From Azophilus sp965116165 (GTDB taxonomy: Bacteria > Pseudomonadota > Gammaproteobacteria > Pseudomonadales > Azotimanducaceae), in assembly GCA_965116165.1 (NCBI GenBank), contig OZ220484.1, positions 3,586,171 through 3,650,170 on the forward strand: a stretch of DNA of 64,000 bases. Reading direction: 5' to 3'. The notes below the pieces were generated by a model. It was not told where the DNA came from and did no database searches. It was given only the letters and a program-made list of their open reading frames with translations. Both the position numbers and the translations under genes were made by a program. Below are positions 55,283 through 64,000 of this stretch, in pieces; positions within the stretch are counted from its first letter, which is position 1, and each line of letters opens with the position of its first letter.

Positions 55283-56092
55283 ATGGGCAGATTGCGGGTT
55301 GAATCCGGGAAGGAAATTTACTTTGAGCATCATCCGGGCAAGCGCACGGTGGTGCTTTCCCACGGCTGGGGCATGGGATGCCGGGTTTGGGACGATACGG
55401 TGGCGCGACTCGCTGATGCGGGATACGGGGCGGTTGCCTACGACCACCGCTGCTGTGGCGCATCCGACAAGGACTTCAAGGATGTTTCCATTGAGGCGCT
55501 CGGTGCCGATCTGGCGATGCTTTGTCGGCATCTGAGGCTTGAGAAACCGGTGCTTAACGGCTGGTCGTTGGGGGGGGCCGTGGTCGTCGATGCCGCTGTC
55601 CGGCTCGGCGATGGACTCGGTGGTCTAGTGTTGACCGGGGGTGCGACACCGCGCTACACCCAGGCGGAAGGTTTTAACCACGGCGGGCATCCCGAGGATG
55701 TCGCGGCCACGGTCGTTGCTTTGCGTGCGGACCGTGTTAACTTTCTTAGAACCCTCTATTTCGACGGTGTGTTCGCGCTTGATGTCGGCGAGGCCGTGAA
55801 GCAGCGCGTCTGGCAGATCGCACTGGAAGCCAGCCCCGCCGCCGATGCTTCGCTGGCTGCCCTCGCGGAGATCGACCAGCGCGCGGCCATGGCCGGGCTC
55901 GCCTGTCCGGCGTTGGTGGTCGCCGGTGGGGCCGATGGCCTGGTGCCCGCCGACATCGGACGGTTCGCCGCGGCGACGCTGCCCGATGCGGAACTTGAAA
56001 TTTTCGAGGGCTGCGGCCATGCCCCGTTCCTGGAGGATCGCAACCGCTATCATTCCGTCCTGCTCGACTTTCTGGCCCGGAGGCTCCCATGA
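55283..56092 (+). CDS. Alpha/beta-fold hydrolase
   Basis: 269 residues, cytosolic. Oxyanion region LSHGWGMGC, nucleophile elbow GWSLGG with catalytic Ser, an Asp in VAGGADGLVPA, and His in GCGHAPFLEDR. Resembles esterases and C-C hydrolases of the haloperoxidase-like group. Its stop overlaps the start of the next gene (ATGA at 56089), so it is translated with the LLM enzyme. Confidence 0.9.
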   Translation: MGRLRVESGKEIYFEHHPGKRTVVLSHGWGMGCRVWDDTVARLADAGYGAVAYDHRCCGASDKDFKDVSIEALGADLAMLCRHLRLEKPVLNGWSLGGAVVVDAAVRLGDGLGGLVLTGGATPRYTQAEGFNHGGHPEDVAATVVALRADRVNFLRTLYFDGVFALDVGEAVKQRVWQIALEASPAADASLAALAEIDQRAAMAGLACPALVVAGGADGLVPADIGRFAAATLPDAELEIFEGCGHAPFLEDRNRYHSVLLDFLARRLP

Positions 56093-57114
56093 GCGAACGC
56101 CGCGTGCATTTCGGACTCTGGTATGACTTCAGGAACCCGGCACCGAGCCCGGTTTCCTTTGAACGGCTTTACCGTCGGTCGCTCGAACAAATCACTTGGG
56201 CGGAGACCCTCGGGTTCGACTCGGTCTGGCTCACCGAACACCACTTCTGCGAGGACGGCTATACGCCCTCGCCTTTGGTGATCGCCGCGGCCATCGGCGA
56301 GCGCACCTCGCGCATGCGTATCGGCACCAACCTGATGTTGCTGCCGCTGGCCGATCCCGTACGTTTAGCGGAAGACGCGGCGGCCGTATCGATCCTGACG
56401 GGTGGGCGCTTCGACCTTGGCGTCGGCCTCGGCTATCGGGCGCTGGAATTCGACTATTTCGGGCGCCGGCTCAACCATCGACCGAGCTTGATGGAGGAGG
56501 GTATCGACATTATTCGCCAAGCCTGGTCCGGCAGCCCCGTCACCATCAAGGGCAAGCGCTACCGGATTGACGGGCTGCCCGTTGGACCGGTTCCCGAGCA
56601 GCCGCCGAGGCTTCTGATGGGCGGCATGGCGGAACCGGCGATTGCCCGGGCCGCGCGAATCGGCGACGGTTTTCTTTCCACCGGAGGTATCGGGCACGAC
56701 CTGTACATCAACGCTTTGCGGCAGCAGGGGAAGGATCGTTCCCAAGGGATGATCTGTGCCGGCAACTGGATGATCGTGGCACCCGATCCCGAGGCAGAGG
56801 CGGCACGGATTGGGGAGCATGTTCTGTATCAAACCAACCAATACATCTCGTGGGGTGCCTTCGGGCCACCGGAGTCTGTGCCGCTGTTCCCGGATGCCGC
56901 GAGCGCGATCAGCGGCGGGCTTTACGAACTATGCGACGCCGATGGCGCCGTCGCGAACCTGAAGCGGCTGCTTACGGATTACCCCGAGATCGCCGATGTG
57001 CACTTTTGGGCGCAGTTCCCGGGCGAGCCGTTGGAGAGTGGTAGTCGGCGCATCGAGTATCTGGCCGCGGAGGTGCTGCCCAGGGTTCGGCGGGATCTCG
57101 GGCTGGCTCGGTGA
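56089..57114 (+). CDS. LLM-class flavin-dependent oxidoreductase, copy 1
   Basis: 341-residue luciferase-like monooxygenase fold (FMN or F420-type TIM barrel). MSERRVHFGLWYDFRNP, DSVWLTEHHFCEDGYTPSP, RIGTNLMLLPLADPVRLAEDAAAVSILTGGRFDLGVGLG. Overlaps the hydrolase gene by ATGA, implying a monooxygenase-hydrolase pair, as in Baeyer-Villiger type ketone cleavage followed by ester hydrolysis. The substrate is unknown. Confidence 0.88.
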   Translation: MSERRVHFGLWYDFRNPAPSPVSFERLYRRSLEQITWAETLGFDSVWLTEHHFCEDGYTPSPLVIAAAIGERTSRMRIGTNLMLLPLADPVRLAEDAAAVSILTGGRFDLGVGLGYRALEFDYFGRRLNHRPSLMEEGIDIIRQAWSGSPVTIKGKRYRIDGLPVGPVPEQPPRLLMGGMAEPAIARAARIGDGFLSTGGIGHDLYINALRQQGKDRSQGMICAGNWMIVAPDPEAEAARIGEHVLYQTNQYISWGAFGPPESVPLFPDAASAISGGLYELCDADGAVANLKRLLTDYPEIADVHFWAQFPGEPLESGSRRIEYLAAEVLPRVRRDLGLAR

Positions 57115-57236
57115 AGGGTTGTTGTGGGGGCTTTGCGACGAAGCGCGGACCGATGTGCGTTTTGCGGCGATTTGCCCAAGTGCCGCGATCATGCATGAGC
57201 GGACGTTTCCACCAACGATGTTCGCAGCCATTTAAA

Positions 57237-57304
57237 GGGGAATTATATCGATGGGTTGACAGAAGCCGACATGTGGTAGTTTCCAGTCGCTAAATCCTCA
57301 ACAT
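57237..57304 (-). repeat. Repeat B copy 4, truncated
   Basis: Minus-strand fragment: GGGGAATTATATCGATGGG, CCGACATGTGGTAG, and TAAATCCTCAACAT. The outer part of B is missing where repeat A begins, so A probably inserted into or beside it. Confidence 0.75.
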
Positions 57305-57308
57305 TAGG

Positions 57309-57407
57309 GGAACCTCTGATTAATTCTGTGATCGCGGCACAATAATAAATAAAATCAATATCTTATGAGTATCTCAATGCTTCTCTATCGAATTGTTCAG
57401 ACCTTCC
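57309..57407 (+). repeat. Repeat A copy 6
   Basis: GGAACCTCTGATTAATTC to AATTGTTCAGACCTTCC, flanked by TTA on the right shared with repeat C. Internal arms are partly degenerate. Confidence 0.85.
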
Positions 57408-57408
57408 T

Positions 57409-57537
57409 TAGTGTCCTGTCCCGGAAATGCGCATACTATTCGACCTGTGTAATGTATCGTATATTATTGATTTTAAATGAAATTATTTTTTATAGGCCGG
57501 TGACTATTTTATAGCGAATTTGCCGGACAGCACATTA
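57409..57537. repeat. Repeat C copy 1 (TA-flanked MITE, 129 bp)
   Basis: TAGTGTCCTGTCCCGGAAAT at the left and, inverted, TAATGTGCTGTCCGGCAAAT from the right; about 24-bp imperfect terminal inverted repeats. Very AT-rich inside, no ORF. TA ends and small size fit a Tc1/mariner or IS630-type nonautonomous element (inference). Confidence 0.8.
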
Positions 57538-57637
57538 GGTCTATATGGTCAATACGCAATAGGTCGGTTGGACATCGGGGTTTTTCCACCCTTGGCTTAT
57601 TGGTTATAGTGCGCCTTCATTCATTTGGGAGTGGCTC

Positions 57638-58708
57638 ATGCAAGTAGGATTGTTAATGGTGTTCCAGAACTTCGAGGATGGGATCACCGACCAGGCGGCC
57701 TGGGAGCGGGATATTCATTTGGGCGGTCTTGCCGAGCCGCTTGGTTTCGACACGCTGAGCGCCGTCGAGCACCACTTTTTCAATTACGCGATGTCGCCGG
57801 ACAACCTCCAATATCTGAGCTACATGGCCGCGCAAACGGAGCGGGTGGGTTTGTTGACCGGCGCGGTCATCCTGCCGTGGAACGATCCGCTGCGGGTGGC
57901 GGAGCGCATGATCGTGCTCGACCACCTGAGCAAGGGCCGGGCGCTGTTCGGTATCGGGCGAGGTTTGGCGCGACGTGAATACGAGCGCTTCGGCGTGGAC
58001 ATGAACGAAGCGCGCGACCGTTTTGACGAGGCGGCGGAGATAATCATCAAGGCTTTGGAGACGGGCGTCATCGAAGGCGACGGCCCCTATTACAAACAGA
58101 AGCGCACGGAACTCCGCCCGAAGCCCTACGCCAGCTTTAAAGATCGCTTCTATGCGGTGGGCATGTCGTCGGACTCGGTGCCGGTGGTGGCGCGTCTCGG
58201 CGCGAAAATGATGAGCTTCGCGCAGAAGCCGTGGGAGGAGATGGCGGATCACTTCAATCGCTATCGGGATCTCTACCGGGAACATCACAATACCCAGCCG
58301 CCCTCGCCGGTGTGTGTTGATTTCCTGAGTTGCGACGAAAGTGCGGAAGTCGCCGAGTTGAATGCCCGCAAGTACATGGCGAACTACTACATCACGGTGA
58401 TGGAACACTATGAAATGGCGAGCGACCATTTTCGCCAGATGAAGGGTTACGGAGATTATGCGGACAATGCCGAACTGTTGAAGGATTCGGGCATGGCCGA
58501 TGCCGCGAACGCTTTCGTGGACATCAACACCTGGGGTACGCCGCAACAGATCTTGGAAAAGATGGAGAGCCGTCGCAAGAGCATCGGCGATTTCGACCTG
58601 ACCGTGCAGGTGAGCTACGGGGGACTGACCGGCGAACAGGCCGAGAAGAGCATAAGGCTGTTCGCGGAGGAAGTGCTGCCGGAACTGCGATCCTGGTCCA
58701 CGCACTAG
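57638..58708 (+). CDS. LLM-class flavin-dependent oxidoreductase, copy 2
   Basis: 356 residues. MQVGLLMVFQNFEDGITDQ, TLSAVEHHFFNYAMSPD, LTGAVILPWNDPLRVAERMIVLDHLSKGRALFGIGRG. Only moderately similar to the 56089 protein, so not a recent duplicate. A weak ribosome site (GGGAGTGG) precedes the ATG. Monooxygenase-like; substrate unknown. Confidence 0.88.
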   Translation: MQVGLLMVFQNFEDGITDQAAWERDIHLGGLAEPLGFDTLSAVEHHFFNYAMSPDNLQYLSYMAAQTERVGLLTGAVILPWNDPLRVAERMIVLDHLSKGRALFGIGRGLARREYERFGVDMNEARDRFDEAAEIIIKALETGVIEGDGPYYKQKRTELRPKPYASFKDRFYAVGMSSDSVPVVARLGAKMMSFAQKPWEEMADHFNRYRDLYREHHNTQPPSPVCVDFLSCDESAEVAELNARKYMANYYITVMEHYEMASDHFRQMKGYGDYADNAELLKDSGMADAANAFVDINTWGTPQQILEKMESRRKSIGDFDLTVQVSYGGLTGEQAEKSIRLFAEEVLPELRSWSTH

Positions 58709-58863
58709 CCCACATAATGGTGTCCCGGCTTATCCAAGCGCAGGCTCCTCGGTTGCGCTTCTCCATCGGATAGCGGGACTTGTAGATGGTATTTTCGTCT
58801 GGTGCCCGCTTGCGCCCAAGATCGATGTCGGCGAAACGTCGCGTTTTATAAGGGCTTCCTAAA

Positions 58864-61800
58864 ATGAATTCGACAAAAAAATGGGTGGCCTACAGCCTAC
58901 TTGCGATCGGCTTTACACTGGCTGGCTGCGATAACTGGCTGGCTGCGATAAGTAGGGAACTTTCTGTTGAGGAAGACAATAGAGAACTTCCCGTTGAGGA
59001 AAAAACATCGAAAGCCGCTGAGGAAAAAACATCGAGAGCTACTGTTTCGGAACATGTTTTTGATTTAGAGGAAGTCAAGCGGAATTATGGCAATTCGCCA
59101 TTGAAAATATTGGATATTTCTGAACGCAACAGAGATGGCCGAAACTCTCTAGCCGTCGTCCTGTCCGTGCCTCTCAACCCCGCTGACGATCACCAACGGT
59201 ATTTCTCCATCAGTCGGCAAGGTGCTGGTGCTGTGGACGGTGCCTGGGTGGTTGGGGAGTCCGGGAAAATTGTCTGGTTTCCCCATATCGATCCGAATGT
59301 CACTTATGACATCCGCATTCTACGGGGTTTGACCGCCGCCAATGGTCAAAAGTTGGCGGTGCCAGAAGACGCCGAGATCAAAACTCGTTCATTACAGGCA
59401 TCGATTAATTTCGACACTAAGGGTTTGTTTCTTACCGAGGGGCTGGGCAATGGAATTCCAGTCGTCAGTGTCAACGTTGAAGAGATTAATATCGATTTCT
59501 TCCGGGTAGAGGACAAGAAAGCGCACGATTTTCTGCGCAGTATTAATACTCGGCCTTCTTATTACAGGGGCGCGGATTATCTGACGCATTATGCCAAATT
59601 GGTTCACAGTGCGCGTTATGATCTGGATATCCCCAAAAATACCCGCACCAAACGCAGTGTTCCTGTACAAGATATCAGTTCGCTGTCAGAACCGGGGATC
59701 TACTTGGCTGTAATGCTGCCCGCTGGGCAATATCGCCGTGAACAGTTACTGTGGTTTTCGATTACCGATGTGGGACTACACGCGCGATTCTATGAGGATC
59801 AACTGGATGTCCACGCCTCGTCTCTCAAAACCGGCCGGGCGCTTGGAAACGTTGAAGTCAGTCTTATGAATAAGAATACCCTGGTACGGGAAAGCAAAAC
59901 CTCTGACGATGGATTGGCCAGTTTTACCGGTGACTATTCTTCAGCCGATCTGATTATCGCTAAAACCGATCGGCATTATTCTTTTATCCAAATCGAAAGA
60001 CCCGCTCTGGATCTTTCGGAATTTGACTTGGGGAACCGACCGCAGCTACCGGTGGAATTATTCGTATATACCCCCCGGGATCTGTTTCGCCCAGGGGAAA
60101 TTATCGACTTCAACGGCCTGTTGCGCGACGGCGATGGACGGCGTTTACCGGAACGGAACCCACCGGTTCTGCAGGCACGAATCAAACGGCCGGACGGCAC
60201 ATTGGTCAAATCTTTTCGCTGGCGTTCACAGCAAAAGGAATACTATCGCTATAGCTGGCCCATACCCGAGGCGGCACAAACCGGTAGCTGGAAGTTGGAG
60301 GTCAGCGGGCCCGTATTAAAGCCGACAATCTATACATTCAAAGTCGAGGAGTTTTTGCCGGAGCGCATGACGCTCACTTTTAACGAGGGCGATCAAGATC
60401 CCATTGTCAGCGGGGCACGTGAAAATCTGAGTATTCCTGTGGTGGGGAAATATCTTTACGGGGCACCGGCGGCAGGGAATCGCCTCAGTACGATCATCAA
60501 TGTCAAGCATTGGCGCAGTCCTGTGGATGTCCTTAAAACCTTTCAGTTTGGCGATATCGAAGCCAAGGTTCCACCGGAATTTGAGCTTGATGATATCAAC
60601 CTCGACAGGGGTGGTAACGGTACCCTGAGAATTCCCTCCAAGTGGCGGTCAACCTGCTCGCCACTAGAAGTGCGGATGATCGGCAGCCTGTATGAAACCG
60701 GTGGTCGGCCGGTAACCCGCGTCTATTCTGCTTTGGTATGGCCGGCCGAGGCAATGATCGGCATTCGCCCCGATTTTAAAGACAACAACCCGGATGCCAA
60801 CTCGAGGGTCGCCTTCGATATCGTAATGGCGGACATAAAGGGTAGGAAGTTGGCCGCAAGGGATCTCGAAGTGGTTTTGATCCGGGAGGACCGAAGCTAT
60901 TTTTGGGTCTATGACGAGGGTCGAGGCTGGCATTATGAATGGAACGACAAGGAATATCCCGAATTTTCCCAGACTGTCAATATTGCCGCCGGTACACATG
61001 CCAAGGTTGAAATGCCGGTGGATAGGGGAAGTTATCGCCTGGAAGTAAAAGACAACCATAACCGTCTGAAATCCAGCCTGCGTTTTTATGCCGGATACAA
61101 CTGGTATGCCGACTGGAATGATGCACGAACCGGTGCCCAGGCGGCGCGGCCGGATAAAGTCACTATGGCTCTGGATCGGGAACACTATGAGCCTGGACAG
61201 ACCGCCAAATTGCAATTGGTACCACCGGAGGCGGGCAAAGCGTTGGTTATCGTGGAGGCGGATAACCCACTGTGGATGCGGCGAATCTCTCTCCCCGCTG
61301 AAGGCGCCACCGTGGAAATACCCATAGGCGACTGGAGCCAGCACAACGTTTATATCTCCGCCATCGTAATGCGCCCGGGTACCGAGAAAGAATCCATCAC
61401 CCCCAAACGCAGCTTTGGATTGATTCACCTGCCGTTGAATCGCACCGATAGAAAACTGATGGTGAAATTTACGACGCCGGAAAAAATACTGCCCGAGGAA
61501 ACTCTGGACGCCATCTTTCAAGTCACTCAAAGCGACGGTATCACTTTGCCGGATCAGATCTATGCCACCGTAGCCGCTGTGGATGAGGGAGTGTTGAGTA
61601 TCAGCAATTTTGCCACACCCGATCCTTTCGAAGCCTTTTTTGGCCAGCGCCGTTATTCACCTGAAAGTCGAGATGTCTATGATCGAGTGATAGATATCAG
61701 CAGCGCCCGCAACGCCAGACTACGTTTCGGTGGGGATATGGACGTGGCCAAAGGCAGAAAAGCGCCGCCATCGGATGTGCAGATTGTTTCTTTATTCAGT

Positions 61801-63858
61801 GGTTTGGTAGAGGTGGATAAGGAGGGTCTCGGCAGGGTGCCCTTGAAGATACCCTATTTCAACGGGCGTCTGCGGCTGATGGCTACCGCTTTTTCCGATG
61901 ATCGATTCGGAAATGGGGAACGCGAAATCACGGTGGCCGCGCCGATTGTCACGCAAATATCCATGCCGAGATTTTTGGCCATGGGAGACAAATCCACCAT
62001 TGCTCTCGATATAGGCAATCTGAGCGGGAATGCGCAGTCATTGCAGGTGGCTGTTAGCAGCGATGGTCCAGTTCGGCTCAAGACAACTTCAACAGCTATC
62101 GAACTGGCAGACGAAGAAAAGACTACCCTGACCTATGCCATTGACGCCACGGAGCATCGTGGTCATGGACAGGGGACTATCGAACTGTCGATTATCGGTG
62201 CGGATATCGAGCCGATCCGCCGGCAGTGGAAATTGGGGGTGCGCCCACCCTATCCGGCGATAGTGAAGCGGAAACAGCAGCTTTTGAAGCCCGGTGCTCA
62301 GTATGCACTTGAACACAAAGACATCGAAGCGATGATTCCGGAAACCGTTGACGCTGTTCTATCGGTGTCTTCCCGCGCCAATCTCAATCTGAGACAACGC
62401 CTGCATCAGCTTCTTGAGTATCCCTATGGATGCTTGGAACAAACCAGCAGCAGGGTATTTCCGCTGATCTATGCCAACGCGCAGCAACAAGCCCAGTTCA
62501 ATCTGACGCCCATTGATGAAAGCAAACGTCTACAGATGATCGAAGAGGGGATTGATCGCATCGCCACTATGCAGCGATCCAATGGCGGATTCGGTCTTTG
62601 GAGTAACAGGTCGCCCGAGAATCACTGGCTGACGGCTTTTGTTGGCGATTTGCTGCTCCAAGCCCGCGATATGGGTGTCGACGTTCCGGAAACCATGCTT
62701 GACCGCGTCCTGAATCGTCTGCGCCAATATGTCAACCACAGGGGGCGATTTGTCGGTGAGCACTGGAGCGAGGATCGTGACCATTATGCATTCGCCTACA
62801 AGGCTTATGCCGCCTATGTCCTGTCCAGGGTAAATGGGGCACCGCTAGGGTCACTGCGCACACTCTTTGATCACGATTTTGAGAATGCAAAAAGCGCGCT
62901 TCCAAAATTGCACTTGGGACTGGCACTGGAGTCCATGGGAGATAAAAAGCGTGCGAAAAAGGCTATCGATAGTGCACTTGCCCATGACCACAGGGAAGTA
63001 CGCCGATATTACTATGGCGACTATGGCAGCCGCGAACGCGACTTGGCCCTGATCATTCATTTACTCATCAAACACGAGATCCGCGTCGATGAGGCAGTGA
63101 AACTGAGTTTCAGCTTGGCTGATGCTGTTTACAGCCGAGAGCGGCTGAGCACTCAGGAAAGCAACGCACTATTTTTCGCCGGCTCTTCTCTAGAAAATAT
63201 GCAGGCGGATCAATGGCGGGCAACCTTGACCATTGGCGACACAAGTGCCACTCTTGAGGAGGAGAGCACCTTTTCCCGGCGGCTCGGCAGTGAGGATATT
63301 TCTAATCGTCTACTGTTGCAATCCCGTCACGCGAGGCCATTGTTTGTCAGTACTGATATCAGTGGTTACAGCACCAAGGCACCGCAGGTTGCGGAACATG
63401 GCCTGAGCGTAATTCGCACTTGGTACAACATCTATGGTGAGGAGATCAACCCTTCCAAATTGAAAGTGGGGGAGCTGAGTATCGTGCATCTGGAGGTAAG
63501 TGCTGAAGAGCGCACACCAGATGCCCTACTGGTTGACCTGCTGCCCGCCGGCCTCGAAATCGAAAACCAGAATCTGGATCAAGCCATCAAACTGGACGAA
63601 TTTAAATTCGGCTATAAACCGGCAAGTGAACTTATCGGAAAGACCGTTCTTAAACACGAGGAATTCAAAGATGACCGCTATGTGGCCGCTCTGGATGTCA
63701 GCCGATACAACAGCGGCCATGTGCTCTATCTGGTTCGGGCGGTGACGCCTGGAGAATACAAGGTGCCCGCGCCCCTGGTCGAGGATATGTACCGACCGGA
63801 AAGATGGGGTATTGGCGCTACACTGGAATCAATCATTGTGGAAAATACGGCGGAATAG
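58864..63858 (+). CDS. Alpha-2-macroglobulin family lipoprotein (YfhM-like)
   Basis: 1664-residue periplasmic protease trap. Lipoprotein signal MNSTKKWVAYSLLAIGFTLAGC with Cys22 lipobox; N-terminal acidic linker with short duplicated motifs; MG-type beta domains through about residue 1100 (LFRPGEIIDFNGLLRDGDG, VYDEGRGWHYEW bait-like region); the thioester CLEQ at Cys1190-Gln1193 in YPYGCLEQTSS; then the alpha-alpha barrel (RSNGGFGLW, ENHWLTAFVGDLLLQARD). Length matches E. coli YfhM (about 1650). The usual partner, pbpC (PBP1C), is not seen up to the window end. Confidence 0.95.
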   Translation: MNSTKKWVAYSLLAIGFTLAGCDNWLAAISRELSVEEDNRELPVEEKTSKAAEEKTSRATVSEHVFDLEEVKRNYGNSPLKILDISERNRDGRNSLAVVLSVPLNPADDHQRYFSISRQGAGAVDGAWVVGESGKIVWFPHIDPNVTYDIRILRGLTAANGQKLAVPEDAEIKTRSLQASINFDTKGLFLTEGLGNGIPVVSVNVEEINIDFFRVEDKKAHDFLRSINTRPSYYRGADYLTHYAKLVHSARYDLDIPKNTRTKRSVPVQDISSLSEPGIYLAVMLPAGQYRREQLLWFSITDVGLHARFYEDQLDVHASSLKTGRALGNVEVSLMNKNTLVRESKTSDDGLASFTGDYSSADLIIAKTDRHYSFIQIERPALDLSEFDLGNRPQLPVELFVYTPRDLFRPGEIIDFNGLLRDGDGRRLPERNPPVLQARIKRPDGTLVKSFRWRSQQKEYYRYSWPIPEAAQTGSWKLEVSGPVLKPTIYTFKVEEFLPERMTLTFNEGDQDPIVSGARENLSIPVVGKYLYGAPAAGNRLSTIINVKHWRSPVDVLKTFQFGDIEAKVPPEFELDDINLDRGGNGTLRIPSKWRSTCSPLEVRMIGSLYETGGRPVTRVYSALVWPAEAMIGIRPDFKDNNPDANSRVAFDIVMADIKGRKLAARDLEVVLIREDRSYFWVYDEGRGWHYEWNDKEYPEFSQTVNIAAGTHAKVEMPVDRGSYRLEVKDNHNRLKSSLRFYAGYNWYADWNDARTGAQAARPDKVTMALDREHYEPGQTAKLQLVPPEAGKALVIVEADNPLWMRRISLPAEGATVEIPIGDWSQHNVYISAIVMRPGTEKESITPKRSFGLIHLPLNRTDRKLMVKFTTPEKILPEETLDAIFQVTQSDGITLPDQIYATVAAVDEGVLSISNFATPDPFEAFFGQRRYSPESRDVYDRVIDISSARNARLRFGGDMDVAKGRKAPPSDVQIVSLFSGLVEVDKEGLGRVPLKIPYFNGRLRLMATAFSDDRFGNGEREITVAAPIVTQISMPRFLAMGDKSTIALDIGNLSGNAQSLQVAVSSDGPVRLKTTSTAIELADEEKTTLTYAIDATEHRGHGQGTIELSIIGADIEPIRRQWKLGVRPPYPAIVKRKQQLLKPGAQYALEHKDIEAMIPETVDAVLSVSSRANLNLRQRLHQLLEYPYGCLEQTSSRVFPLIYANAQQQAQFNLTPIDESKRLQMIEEGIDRIATMQRSNGGFGLWSNRSPENHWLTAFVGDLLLQARDMGVDVPETMLDRVLNRLRQYVNHRGRFVGEHWSEDRDHYAFAYKAYAAYVLSRVNGAPLGSLRTLFDHDFENAKSALPKLHLGLALESMGDKKRAKKAIDSALAHDHREVRRYYYGDYGSRERDLALIIHLLIKHEIRVDEAVKLSFSLADAVYSRERLSTQESNALFFAGSSLENMQADQWRATLTIGDTSATLEEESTFSRRLGSEDISNRLLLQSRHARPLFVSTDISGYSTKAPQVAEHGLSVIRTWYNIYGEEINPSKLKVGELSIVHLEVSAEERTPDALLVDLLPAGLEIENQNLDQAIKLDEFKFGYKPASELIGKTVLKHEEFKDDRYVAALDVSRYNSGHVLYLVRAVTPGEYKVPAPLVEDMYRPERWGIGATLESIIVENTAE

Positions 63859-63903
63859 AAACGAGGTGCCGCAAAGCCAGTATGTCGATTCGTACTCTGT
63901 TGG

Positions 63904-63967
63904 GGAACCTCTGATCAATCCTGTAGTCGCCGCATTCGAGTCAATGAAATCAATAGTTTACGAGTAT
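63904..63967 (+). repeat. Repeat A copy 7, truncated by repeat C
   Basis: GGAACCTCTGATCAATCC starts a normal A element, which stops matching at about 63967, just where TAGTGTGCTGCCCCGCAAAT begins. Confidence 0.8.
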
Positions 63968-64000
63968 ATAGTGTGCTGCCCCGCAAATGAGTTTACTTAA
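63968..64000. repeat. Repeat C copy 2, start only
   Basis: TAGTGTGCTGCCCCGCAAAT matches the left end of repeat C (57409) with a few changes; the rest lies beyond the window. It appears inserted at a TA inside repeat A copy 7. Confidence 0.6.

Larger units (their letters stand above)
57115..57637. other. Intergenic region packed with repeats B, A and C
   Basis: About 520 bp between two LLM genes. It holds a truncated repeat B (57237-57304), repeat A copy 6 (57309-57407) and repeat C copy 1 (57409-57537), each abutting the next. No gene seen. Confidence 0.8.

Noticed and set aside
53988..55463. Long minus-strand ORF of 491 codons
   Set aside because: Antisense to a well-supported MFS gene; the His/Arg/Gln-rich product is a typical GC-rich shadow frame.

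Overview
The window reads as chromosomal DNA of a GC-rich gammaproteobacterium, probably environmental or uncultured. The evidence is the prmB-aroC neighbourhood, a two-module QueF, a 4.5S-type SRP RNA, a DUF4892 protein, large TonB-dependent receptors, LLM flavoenzymes and a YfhM-type alpha-2-macroglobulin lipoprotein. I see no tRNA, rRNA 16S/23S/5S, CRISPR array, prophage or replication origin.

Region by region. 1-7.8 kb holds core genes: the 3' part of htpG, a DUF4892 protein, prmB (with an odd internal insertion), aroC, nfi and a secreted repeat protein. 7.8-13.1 kb is accessory: two tiny coupled ORFs, a secreted-protein gene split by an IS3-family element inside its signal peptide, and a penicillin-acylase-type lipoprotein whose first ten codons lie in a dispersed repeat. 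13.5-20.9 kb carries queF, ffs, a TonB receptor, an NTF2-like protein, a GPH-type transporter, a carboxymuconolactone-decarboxylase-like protein and an EthD-like protein. 21.0-26.7 kb has split glycine dehydrogenase (gcvPA/gcvPB), an ATP-NAD-kinase-like protein and a methyltransferase. 26.9-45.8 kb looks like an uptake and oxidation cluster for an amino or imino acid: YqjM-type flavin oxidoreductase, DapA-family lyase/deaminase, DadA-like FAD oxidase, a second IS3 copy, a polar amino acid ABC transporter, two paralogous SDRs, a TonB receptor, a DUF885 peptidase-like protein, a polysaccharide-deacetylase-family hydrolase, an IclR remnant, and a fused [2Fe-2S]-FAD dehydrogenase subunit resembling HcnA+HcnB.

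46.3-53.7 kb is the most unusual part: a 2005-residue P-loop NTPase of STAND-like layout, a 305-residue unknown protein whose probable original reading frame is cut by an in-frame TAG at codon 11, and an overlapping DUF1640 coiled-coil membrane protein. The three are stop/start coupled or nearly so. It resembles a defence or conflict module, but I see no recognised effector and the assignment is inference. 53.8-58.7 kb returns to metabolism (MFS transporter, alpha/beta hydrolase, two LLM monooxygenase-like proteins), and 58.9-63.9 kb is a complete alpha-2-macroglobulin lipoprotein.

Intergenic DNA is seeded with at least four families of short inverted-repeat elements (called A, B, C and D here), some nested in each other, plus two IS3-family copies that differ by one visible base. 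The two IS copies have different 3-bp target duplications (TGT and GTG), so they inserted independently.
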